Made by a program: the position numbers and the translations under genes. Shown in pieces: positions 51,268 to 59,307 of a stretch of 64,000 nt of DNA. Under the pieces are notes generated by a model, which saw only the letters and a list, made by a program, of their open reading frames with translations, ran no database searches and was not told the origin of the DNA. Source of the stretch: CAVORB01 sp963736235 (GTDB taxonomy: Bacteria; Pseudomonadota; Gammaproteobacteria; Chromatiales; Chromatiaceae); assembly GCA_963736235.1 (NCBI GenBank), contig CAVTOR010000030.1, positions 130,352-194,351 of the forward strand, written 5' to 3'. How positions within the stretch are numbered: the first letter of the stretch is position 1; every line of letters begins with the position of its first letter.

Positions 51268-52619
51268 ATGAGTCTTCTCAGTATGTTCGCGCCGCGCAAG
51301 ACCTTTCCCCACGGGATACACCCCGTGGAGCACAAGGAGCAGACCGCGAACAAGCCGATCCGGCGCCTGGCGTTCGCGCCCGAGCTGGTAATTCCGCTGG
51401 CCCAGCACAAGGGACGGCCGGCAGTCCCGATCGTCAAGGTCGGGCAGGAGGTGGTCCGCGGCGAGCCCATCGCCGAGGCCGACGGTTTCCTCTCGGTGCC
51501 GATGCACGCCCCCGCCACCGGCGTGATCCGGGCCATCGACCTGGCGCCGACGGCGGAGGGGCCGAAGGCGCGCGCCATCTACCTCAAGGTCTACGAGGCG
51601 GCCACCCAGGAGGTGCTCTACGACATGCCACGTGACCTGAGCGCGCTCGGCACTGGAAGACATCATCGCCGCGGTCCAGGAGGCGGGCCTGGTGGGGCTG
51701 GGGGGCGCGGCCTTCCCCAGCCACGTCAAGATGCGCCCCGCCCGAGGGTCGAATGATCGAGACCCTGGTGGTCAACGGCTGCGAGTGCGAGCCCTATCTG
51801 ACCTGCGATCACCGGGTGATGCTCGAGCAGCACCGATGCCCTGATCGCAGGCATCGAGATCGCGCATGCAGGGCCACCGGGGCGAGACGCGCCATCATCG
51901 GGATCGAGGACAACAAGCTCGACGCGGTCGCGCGACATCCGGGAACGGCTGCCGAAGCTCGGCCATATCAGCGTGGAGGCGGTCGAGACCAAGTACCCCC
52001 AAGGGGCGGAGAAGATGCTCATCAAGAGCCTGCTGGGCAGGGAGGTCCCGGTCGGGGGGCTGCCGGCGGACATCGGCGTGGCGGTCTACAACGTCGGCAC
52101 CCTGGCGCAGATGGGTGAGCTGCTGCCGCGAGCGTCGCGGCCTGATCGAGCGCGTGGTCACCGTGAGCGGTCCTGGCGTCAAGCGCCCGGGAAATTATCT
52201 GGTGCCGATCGGGACGCCGCTGCGCTTCCTGCTCGAGCAGGTTGGGACGACCGAGGATGCCCATGAGGTCATTCTCGGTGGCCCCATGATGGGCATGTCG
52301 GTAGCCTCGCTGGACGTGCCCGTCACCAAGGCGGTCTCCGGTGTGGTGGTGCTGGAACGCGATGATCCGGATCTCGACCGACGGCGGGTCTACCCCTGCA
52401 TCAAGTGCTCCGCCTGCCTGGAGGCCTGTCCGGTGCAACCTGAACCCGTCGATGCTGGGACAGCTCGCGCAGAAAAGGGACTACGCGCGCATGGCCGACG
52501 ATTACTACCTGGACCAGTGCTTCGAGTGCGGCTGCTGCGCCTATGTCTGCCCGTCTAACATCCCGCTGACCCAATATTTCCGCATCGCCAAATCGATCAA
52601 TCGCGAGGCCAAGGTCTAG
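51268..52619 (+). CDS. rnfC: Electron transport complex subunit RnfC (about eight frameshifts)
   Basis: RnfC is the NADH-facing peripheral subunit with FMN and two [4Fe-4S] clusters. Corrected length is about 448 residues. Seen in order are FPHGIHPVEHKEQTANKPIRR, GLVGLGGAAFPSHVKM, NGCECEPYLTCDHRVMLE, AEKMLIKSLLGREVP, GGPMMGMSVASLDVPVTK, CIKCSACLEACPVQ and CFECGCCAYVCPSNIPL. Shifts, all consistent with single-base insertions, lie near 51649, 51733, 51833, 51866, 51876, 51932, 52131 and 52436. The product is otherwise complete, so the gene is probably functional. The next gene, rnfD, starts 6 bp after its stop. Confidence 0.9.
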
Positions 52620-52625
52620 TCATCG

Positions 52626-53679
52626 ATGGCCAGAAGCATCGAGATCCGCACCTCGCCCCACCTGAAGCGGGCGCTGACGGTGGACCAGATCATGCGCAAC
52701 GTGGTGTTCGCGCTGCTGCCGATCTGCGCCTTCGCCGTGGTTCAGTTCGGTCTCAGTGCCCTGATACTGTTGATCACGACCACGGCCGCGGCCCTCGCCA
52801 CCGAGTATCTGTTCGGGCGCCTCGCTGGCCGCGGCAACACGCTTGGGGACTGGAGCGTGGTCATCACCGGGCTGCTGCTCGGGCTGACCCTTCCGCCGGG
52901 CTTCCCCTTGTGGATGGCTGCGGTGGCGGCCTTCGTCGGGGTCGGCCTGGGCAAGGCCCTGTTCGGCGGCCTCGGCTTCAATGTGATGAATCCCGCGCTG
53001 GTGGGCCGCGCCTTCGTCCAGGCCGCCTTCCCGGTCGCCATCACCACCTGGACGCCTGCCTTCGCGCCGGGCCGTTTCAGCGAGCTTATCCCCTCGACCC
53101 TGACCCCGCCGTTGATGCAGCCGATAGCCGTCTCAGACTGGGTCGCAGGCCTGCGGGTCGACGCCTTCACCGGCGCCACGCCACTGGCAATGCAGAAGTT
53201 CCAGCAGGTCGAGGCGAGCACCCTGGACCTCTTCACCGGAATGGTCACCGGCTCGGCGGGGGAGACGTCGGCGCTGCTGATCCTGTTGTGCGGACTCTAT
53301 CTCGCCTTCCGCCGCATGCTGGACTGGCGCATCCCAGCGGGCGTGATGGCGGGCGCGGCGCTCACGGCCCTGCCGTTCTGGCTCTACGACGGCAACGCAT
53401 TTCCATCGCCCTGGTTCGTCCTCGTTCTCCGGGCGGCCTCATGCTCGGCGCCTGGTTCATGGCCAGCGACATGGTCGCCTCGCCAGTCACGCCTTGGGGG
53501 GCGCTGCTCTACGGTGCCTTATTGGGGTGGTCACGGTGGTTATTCGCCTTTTCGGCGGACTCACCGAGGGCGTCATGTACGCCATCCTGCTGGCGAACGC
53601 CGCCTCGCCCCTGATTGCCGCCGTCACCCAGCCTCGGGTCTACGGCGCCGGCGGCAAGCGCACGGAACCCCGGCCATGA
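52626..53679 (+). CDS. rnfD: Electron transport complex subunit RnfD (three small indels)
   Basis: RnfD is an integral membrane subunit with covalently bound FMN and ion-conducting helices. The ~350-residue product has several hydrophobic segments and the FMN-attachment stretch AFTGATPLAM, with GLGFNVMNPALVGRAFVQAAFP upstream. Two inserted bases near 53420-53430 and one missing base near 53520 break the frame. The corrected end includes LMLGAWFMASDMVASPVTPWG and LTEGVMYAILLANAASPLI. Its stop overlaps the rnfG start by ATGA (53676-53679). Confidence 0.9.
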
Positions 53680-54419
53680 CCGCGGAGATCCAGGTGCAGC
53701 AGCCCCAGGCTACTCCCGCTCTCGCGATGCTGCGTACCCTGGGCGGCATCGCCATGCTGTCCGGCCTGCTGGTGGTAACGGTCTACCAGTTCACACTGCC
53801 CATCATCGCCGAGAACCAGCGCATTGCCACCGAGCGGGCCGTGTTTCGGGTGATCCCCGGCGCCGTTTCCAAGCGGGATTTCGTGCTGAGCCCCGATGGC
53901 CTGATACCCGTGGAGGATGCCGCCGGCACTGAGGGCGAGACTATCTCCGCGGCTTACGATGGCGAGGGCAACCTCAAGGGCGTGGCCCTCCCCGGAGCGG
54001 CCCAGGGTTATCAGGACGTGATCCGTTTCCTGTTCGGTTACGACCCGGGCTGCCAGTGCATCATCGGCAGCAAGGTGCTCAAGAGCACCGAGACTCCGGG
54101 GCTTGGCGACAAGATCGATTTCGACCCCGAATTTCTCAAGAACTTCCAGGCGCTGGACGCGCGCGTGGACGCCACCGGCGAGGCGCTGGCCCACGCCATC
54201 GTGACCGTCAAGCACGGCACCAAGGCCAATCCCTGGGAGATCGACGCCATCTCCGGGGCGACCATTTCGTCAAATGCCCTCGGCCGCGCCTTGAACGCAA
54301 GCGCGCAGCGGATCGTGCCCGCCGTCGAGCGCGACCTGAAGACGCTGGTTCAGGGGAAACCGGGGGCGGTCGAGCAAAGTGGGACGGGACCGGCATCTCA
54401 GTATCCGGTCAAGGATTAG
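53676..54419 (+). CDS. rnfG: Electron transport complex subunit RnfG
   Basis: The 247-residue protein has one N-terminal membrane helix (LRTLGGIAMLSGLLVVTVYQF) and a periplasmic FMN-binding domain. Covalent FMN is expected on the Thr of SGATISSNAL, preceded by LKSTETPGLGDKIDF, both hallmarks of RnfG/NqrC. It passes electrons within the Rnf complex. Translation is coupled to rnfD through the ATGA overlap. Confidence 0.93.
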   Translation: MTAEIQVQQPQATPALAMLRTLGGIAMLSGLLVVTVYQFTLPIIAENQRIATERAVFRVIPGAVSKRDFVLSPDGLIPVEDAAGTEGETISAAYDGEGNLKGVALPGAAQGYQDVIRFLFGYDPGCQCIIGSKVLKSTETPGLGDKIDFDPEFLKNFQALDARVDATGEALAHAIVTVKHGTKANPWEIDAISGATISSNALGRALNASAQRIVPAVERDLKTLVQGKPGAVEQSGTGPASQYPVKD

Positions 54420-54504
54420 GCTGTAAGCGGGACACAAGAGGAGGTGAATCTCCGCGGCGTAGACACGCAGGTGCGCCGCGGGCGAGAACTGAGAGGTGAA
54501 GACG

Positions 54505-54888
54505 ATGACAGCGATGGCAGAACAGCGGCAGGGCGTGGCCGCCTTCCTCGAGCGGGCGGCGAAAACCATGTTTCCAGAGGACCGGCGGGGTCCGATCGAC
54601 GTTCGTACCAAGAGCGCCGACGGCGACACCGCGTTGCACATGGCGGCCCTCTGGGGAGACCGTCAGGCGATCGAGCAATTGTTGAAGGCGGGGGCCTTTG
54701 TCGACGAGCCCGGCGCCGGCGGGCGTACCGCCCTCTACTACGCGGCCCTCAAGGGCCATGTCGGGGTCGCCGAGTGTCTGGTCGCCGCGGGCGCGAACCC
54801 GGATCTCCGCATGGATCTCGGCATGTCGCCGCGCGCCGTTGCGCTACAGGTAGAAGACGGGCCCCTGATCGAGCTTTTCGCCCCCTGA
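54505..54888 (+). CDS. Small ankyrin-repeat protein inside the rnf operon
   Basis: The 127-residue soluble protein (ATG preceded by GAGAGGTG) contains about two to three ankyrin repeats: GDTALHMAALWGDRQAIEQLL, GRTALYYAALKGHVGVAECLV and GMSPRAVALQVEDGPLIELF. Ankyrin repeats bind proteins and carry no catalytic site. It lies between rnfG and rnfE with 85- and 159-bp gaps, on the same strand, so it is probably co-expressed with the complex. A role in assembly or regulation is inferred only from location. Confidence 0.8.
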   Translation: MTAMAEQRQGVAAFLERAAKTMFPEDRRGPIDVRTKSADGDTALHMAALWGDRQAIEQLLKAGAFVDEPGAGGRTALYYAALKGHVGVAECLVAAGANPDLRMDLGMSPRAVALQVEDGPLIELFAP

Positions 54889-55047
54889 CCGGATAGCGGC
54901 GGGCGTCACCGCCCGTCCACGGGCGGGACATGAGCGGATGGGCGGCGCGCGGCCCAGGACGACGCCTGAACGATTGCTTGGGCTTGGCGGTGGCGAACAA
55001 CCGGCCACCGCCTGACGATTGATACTGGGGAGACTAGAACGCCGAAT

Positions 55048-55710
55048 ATGGCAACCTTGCCGAACCAAGAGGAGAGGCTCACGCCGGACACCTTCCTGCG
55101 CGGATTGTGGGAAGAGAACCCGGTGTTCGTGATGCTGCTCGGGATGTGTCCGGTGCTGGCGGTGACCAACTCGACCATCAACGCCATCGCCATGGGTCTG
55201 GCGACCACCTTCGTGCTGGTCTGCTCCAGCGCCCTGGTGTCCCTGCTGCGCAAGGCAATCCCCAAGCAGGTGCGCATTGCGAGCTACATCGTCATCATCG
55301 CCACCTTCGTGACCATCGTGGACTACGGCATTCAGGCGATCAGCCTCGACCTGTACAACGCGCTGGGCGCCTTCATCCAACTGATCGTGGCCAACTGCGT
55401 CATCCTTGGCCGGGCCGAGGCGTACGCCTCCAAGCAGCGGCTGACCACCACCATCGTCAACAGCGTGGGGATGGGGGCCGGCTTCACCCTCGCGTTGCTG
55501 AGCCTCGGCACGGTGCGCGAGATCCTCGGCAACGGGACCATCCTGGGCTACGCCCTGTTTCCCGAAAACTTCCAGCCCTGGGTAGTGATGATCTTACCGC
55601 CGGGTGGTTTTTTCGTACTCGGGGCCTGGCTGCTGCTGTTCGCTTGGCTCAGGCAGCGGCGCGAGCGGAGGATGCTGGACCAAGCAGGAGCGACCGCACA
55701 TGGCCGGTGA
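55048..55710 (+). CDS. rnfE: Electron transport complex subunit RnfE
   Basis: The 220-residue protein has six membrane helices. ENPVFVMLLGMCPVLAVTNS contains the conserved Cys that helps bind a membrane [2Fe-2S] cluster with RnfA, and a second such Cys lies in LIVANCVILGRAEAYAS. It ends with a basic cytosolic tail that overlaps the rnfA start by 11 bp (55700-55710). Confidence 0.93.
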   Translation: MATLPNQEERLTPDTFLRGLWEENPVFVMLLGMCPVLAVTNSTINAIAMGLATTFVLVCSSALVSLLRKAIPKQVRIASYIVIIATFVTIVDYGIQAISLDLYNALGAFIQLIVANCVILGRAEAYASKQRLTTTIVNSVGMGAGFTLALLSLGTVREILGNGTILGYALFPENFQPWVVMILPPGGFFVLGAWLLLFAWLRQRRERRMLDQAGATAHGR

Positions 55711-56290
55711 ATCCCTGTCGTTCATCTTTCTCAACGCGGCGGTAGTCAACAACTTCGTGCTGGCCCTGTTTCTCGGCATCTGTCCTTTTCTCGGGGTGTC
55801 CGCCAAGAAGGACACAGCCTGGAACATGGGGCTGGCGACCATGTTCGTGATGCTGGTGAGCTCCATGAGCGCCTACGGCATCAACTGGCTGCTGACCGAG
55901 TGGGATCTGCAGTTCCTGCGTCTGATCTGCTATATCGCGGTGATTGCCTCCGCGGTGCAGCTGGTGGAGATGTTCGTCAAGAAGTTCAGCCCGGCCCTGT
56001 TCCGCTCCCTCGGTATATTCCTACCGCTGATCACCACCAACTGCGCCATCCTCGGGCTTGCCCTGTTCCAGACCGCCAAGCAGTACGACTTCCTGCAGAG
56101 CGTGGTCTACAGCCTCGGCGCGGGCACGGGCTTCACCCTTGCTCTGATGCTGATGGCCGGACTACGCGAGAAGCTGGAGCTGGCGGAGGTTCCCACCGTG
56201 AGTCAGGGCGCGGCCTTGAGCCTGATGTTGGCGGGTCTCCTGTCCCTGGCCTTCATGGGCTTCGCCGGGTTGGGGGGCTCCCATGGTTGA
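55700..56290 (+). CDS. rnfA: Electron transport complex subunit RnfA
   Basis: The 196-residue protein has six membrane helices. NNFVLALFLGICPFLGVS and PLITTNCAILGLALF contain the conserved cysteines that pair with those of RnfE around the intramembrane iron-sulfur cluster. The ATG at 55700 overlaps the rnfE end, and the stop overlaps the next small gene by 8 bp, so the three genes are translationally coupled. Confidence 0.93.
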   Translation: MAGESLSFIFLNAAVVNNFVLALFLGICPFLGVSAKKDTAWNMGLATMFVMLVSSMSAYGINWLLTEWDLQFLRLICYIAVIASAVQLVEMFVKKFSPALFRSLGIFLPLITTNCAILGLALFQTAKQYDFLQSVVYSLGAGTGFTLALMLMAGLREKLELAEVPTVSQGAALSLMLAGLLSLAFMGFAGLGGSHG

Positions 56291-56498
56291 GGTCCTGATT
56301 GCCGCCGCGGTGATCTTCGGTGTCCTCGCGGCTTGGGTCTGGGTGCAACAGGCCTACACGGAGTTTGCCCGCCGCAATCCCATGCTCGGACCCTTCCGTC
56401 AGGAGGACGGCGGTTGCGGCGGCGGCTGTGCCTGTAGCGGCGGGCAGTGCGGCCGGCGCCGCCAGGTCTCGCGTTCTCCTCGACCACTTACGATCTAA
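56283..56498 (+). CDS. Small Cys-rich single-helix membrane protein, candidate Rnf maturation factor
   Basis: The 71-residue protein has an N-terminal membrane helix (VLIAAAVIFGVLAAWVWV), a short linker and a Cys-rich motif (CGGGCACSGGQC), then a basic tail. The arrangement resembles NqrM, the small Cys-rich protein that helps mature the Fe site of the related Na+-NQR complex, although sequence similarity is limited to this pattern. Its ATG lies inside the end of rnfA (8-bp overlap), showing tight coupling with Rnf. The tail SRSPRPLTI may be affected by an indel. Confidence 0.65.
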   Translation: MVEVLIAAAVIFGVLAAWVWVQQAYTEFARRNPMLGPFRQEDGGCGGGCACSGGQCGRRRQVSRSPRPLTI

Positions 56499-56514
56499 GC
56501 CTCGGAGCAGAATC

Positions 56515-57375
56515 ATGAGCGAGCTCGCAAGCGACATCGGTCCCAACTACGAGGCCGTCGTCAAGGAATCCAAACGCATCACGCCGGACAACGCGGCGGA
56601 GGTGCGCCATCTGGTTCTGCAGGTGCAGGATCCCGCCTTCCAGTACGTCGAGGGCCAGAGCATTGGCGTGGTCGTCCCCGGGCCGCACCCCTTCGGCAAT
56701 CCCTTCCACCTGCGTCGCTACTCCATCGCGAATGCCCGCTCACTGCCCCTGGACGACGGCGTCGATCTCGACATTCTGGTCCGGCGCTGCTTCTATCTCG
56801 ACGAGGTGAGCGGCGAGCAGTATCCGGGAATCGCTTCGCACTACCTGTGCGACGCGTCGCGGGGGGACCGCATCACCATCAGCGGGCCCTATCGCAGCCC
56901 CTTTCAGATGCCGCTGGACAAGCGCAGCAACCTGCTGATGATCGGCACCGGCACTGGGATCGCACCGTTCCGAGCTTTCGCGCAGCTGATCTACGAGCGC
57001 AGACGCGACTGGGCCGGTCAGGTGAGGCTGTTCTACGGCGGTCGCAGCGGACTGGACCTGATGTACGCGAACGACGAGCAGACCAATCTCGCCGATTACT
57101 ACGACCGAGAGACCTTCAAGGCCTTCAAGGCCCTCGCGCCGCGCTCGACCATGAGCTCGTCCCAGGCGTTGGAGCGAGGGCTGGAGGACAACGCCGAAGA
57201 GGCCTGGTCGCTGATCCGGCAGCCGAATACCCATGTCTTCCTGGCCGGGCTGGGCAGAGTCGCCCAGGTGTTCGACAAGGTAATGGCGGACCACGCCGGC
57301 TCGGAAGATGCCTGGCAGGGAATCAAACAGGATCTGATCAAGGAGGGCCGCTGGTCCGAGCTGATCTACAACTGA
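56515..57375 (+). CDS. Ferredoxin-NADP+ reductase-like flavoprotein
   Basis: The 286-residue protein has FAD-binding RRYSIAN, the SHYLCDASRGDRITISGPY region and the nucleotide-binding stretch LLMIGTGTGIAPFRAFAQLI with FYGGRSGLDLMY. It belongs to the plant-type ferredoxin-NADP+ reductase superfamily and should exchange electrons between ferredoxin or flavodoxin and NAD(P)H. A GGAG lies about 8 bp before the ATG. Its place at the end of the rnf/PFOR block links NADPH to the same ferredoxin pool. Confidence 0.88.
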   Translation: MSELASDIGPNYEAVVKESKRITPDNAAEVRHLVLQVQDPAFQYVEGQSIGVVVPGPHPFGNPFHLRRYSIANARSLPLDDGVDLDILVRRCFYLDEVSGEQYPGIASHYLCDASRGDRITISGPYRSPFQMPLDKRSNLLMIGTGTGIAPFRAFAQLIYERRRDWAGQVRLFYGGRSGLDLMYANDEQTNLADYYDRETFKAFKALAPRSTMSSSQALERGLEDNAEEAWSLIRQPNTHVFLAGLGRVAQVFDKVMADHAGSEDAWQGIKQDLIKEGRWSELIYN

Positions 57376-57632
57376 CAGAATCCGTCAGGTCGTTGACGCC
57401 GGGCGCCGGCTGCGCCCGGTCCCGAGCGCACCGGCTCCGAGTGCCGCTCCCTTCCGTCTTCCTGCTTTTCCCCGTCGTCGTCGAATCCCTGCAGTCCGGC
57501 GCCGATTCGATTGTGGCCCGATCGTCGTCTATATTTCCGACTACAAGGATACGAAAAGGGGCCAGCTCGCGCCTGGATGACAGGTTCGCGCGCCAGGCCC
57601 CGGACCAGGGACACGATGGGGGATGCACACCG

Positions 57633-58799
57633 ATGTTCCACCGCCTGACCGCCATTGCGTTGCTCTGCGCGCTGGGTGCTTCGTCGTTCTGGAGCGATGC
57701 CAGCGCGAATCCGACCGCTACGGGAGCCGCGGTCTATCAGACCCTGTGGGACCGGGGACTGCTGGAGGACTACCTGAACGACGCCGTCGGCGAGATCGCG
57801 GGTACCCTGGTCGAGGCGTCTGGGCGCTGGCCGGGCTATCGCCTCAACGGCCCTTACGCCCCCGGTCAGGTCAACATCTACCTGGTCGACAGTAGCCGGT
57901 TGCCCGAGGCCAACGTGCTCGAGGCGCATGGAATCGATCTCGCGCCTTACAGCATCCGCGGCAACGCCATGGCGCACGAGGAGACCGGCATCCTGTTCGT
58001 GGATACCGGCCTGCTGAAGTCGCTGCTCGTCGCAGCCGTCCTGTTCGGCGAGTCGGGCGTCGATACCCCAATGGCCGTTGGCGCCATCCGGGCGCGCGGC
58101 ATCGGCGCGTTCCGCCAGATCTGGGACCCGAGCGTCAACCCGGCGCTGGAGAGCGCGGGTTACGCGGACCGCTGGGTGATGCTGGCCTCGGGGGCACTCG
58201 CCTTCATCCTCGCCCACGAGATGGGCCACATCTACCTCGGGGGAACGGATGTCTCCAAGCGACGCAAGCCCATGCGGTTCGCGGACAAGGCTGACAAGGA
58301 TCTGCACTGGGCCTGCTCGGACCTCGTCGACGACCGGTACCGCGCACATCAGCGCATCGAGCAGGACGCGGATGACTTCGCCGTCGAAATCCTAAGCAAA
58401 ATCCAGTTCCCGGATGGTGTGCTGACGAGGCCCCTGCTGCGCTACGAGCTCGGCGCCCGCTGGTATATCGTTTACAGCCTCTCGGACCAGATGGTCGAGA
58501 CACTGTATGCAACGGAAAGCCAGAATGTCCTGTCGGCCATGCGCCAGCTGCTCGGCGCGGAGATCTACGACGAGCTGATCGCCGCGCGACCGAGCTCGGG
58601 GAAGGGTTCGATCCACGTCTTCTTCCCCAAGAGCCATCCGGCCAACATCCGGCGCGCCTCCGTGTCCCTGGGCAAGCTCGATCAGTCCCCCTACAGCCTC
58701 TACCATGACGAGCCGTCGAGCACGTCGGCGGACATCGCCCTGTTCGAGATGGTGTTGTCCATGGAATGCCGGAACCTTGAGGAAAGACGACGGAGATAA
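57633..58799 (+). CDS. Secreted zinc metallopeptidase-like protein
   Basis: The 388-residue precursor has a signal peptide (cleaved near DASA), then a region ending in LAHEMGHIYLGG (His195-Glu-Met-Gly-His199) and a downstream EQDADDFAVEIL, whose Glu is the likely third zinc ligand. This gluzincin pattern resembles M48-type peptidases, but it lacks their membrane helices. It should act in the periplasm. The next gene begins 4 bp after its stop. Confidence 0.7.
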   Translation: MFHRLTAIALLCALGASSFWSDASANPTATGAAVYQTLWDRGLLEDYLNDAVGEIAGTLVEASGRWPGYRLNGPYAPGQVNIYLVDSSRLPEANVLEAHGIDLAPYSIRGNAMAHEETGILFVDTGLLKSLLVAAVLFGESGVDTPMAVGAIRARGIGAFRQIWDPSVNPALESAGYADRWVMLASGALAFILAHEMGHIYLGGTDVSKRRKPMRFADKADKDLHWACSDLVDDRYRAHQRIEQDADDFAVEILSKIQFPDGVLTRPLLRYELGARWYIVYSLSDQMVETLYATESQNVLSAMRQLLGAEIYDELIAARPSSGKGSIHVFFPKSHPANIRRASVSLGKLDQSPYSLYHDEPSSTSADIALFEMVLSMECRNLEERRRR

Positions 58800-58803
58800 C
58801 GCC

Positions 58804-59307
58804 ATGGCAAGCCAGCCCCACGAGACGAGTTCAGCCGAGGTCCGTGCCGCCGGGCGCGCCGCCGCGTTCGGGCTGTTGCTGTCGTACCTGATCGCCGTGT
58901 CCAGCGCGGCTGCCGCGTCGGCGGTTTCGAGCCCCAAGCTCGAGGCGGCGTTTCGCGCCCATTACGAGGCCTTGGCCGGTTTCAGCCCGGAGGACCTGAA
59001 GCTGGAGCTCGCCGAGACCATCGAAGACGCCCTCACCTCTGGCGGGCACCTGACACGCGCCTCGCTGGACTACAAAGTGCGTCAGATCGAGACTGCGCTC
59101 CTCGATCGCCTGCGGGCCGGCCTCTGCTCGCCGTCGGCCCCGTCAGCTTCCGACCTGGATCCGCTGCGCGTGGTCGCGGTGGAAAGCGCCGCCGCCGCCG
59201 GCGAGGACGCCGCAGTGCGCTTCGCCCCCGAGGAACTCGGCATGATCGCGGGTGTGGCCGCTCGTCTGGCACAAGGCATGCCGCGGACGCAGCTGTGCGG
59301 GGGCTAG
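58804..59307 (+). CDS. Hypothetical exported protein, 167 aa
   Basis: It begins MASQPHETSSAEVRAAGRAA, with a single hydrophobic segment (~22-40) that could be a signal anchor. A helical segment follows (FRAHYEALAGFSPEDLKLELAE), then a C-terminal AVRFAPEELGMIAGVAARLA. GGAG precedes the start. I do not recognise a family. It lies between the metallopeptidase (4-bp gap) and the pentapeptide protein (13-bp overlap), so the three form one operon. Confidence 0.6.
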   Translation: MASQPHETSSAEVRAAGRAAAFGLLLSYLIAVSSAAAASAVSSPKLEAAFRAHYEALAGFSPEDLKLELAETIEDALTSGGHLTRASLDYKVRQIETALLDRLRAGLCSPSAPSASDLDPLRVVAVESAAAAGEDAAVRFAPEELGMIAGVAARLAQGMPRTQLCGG

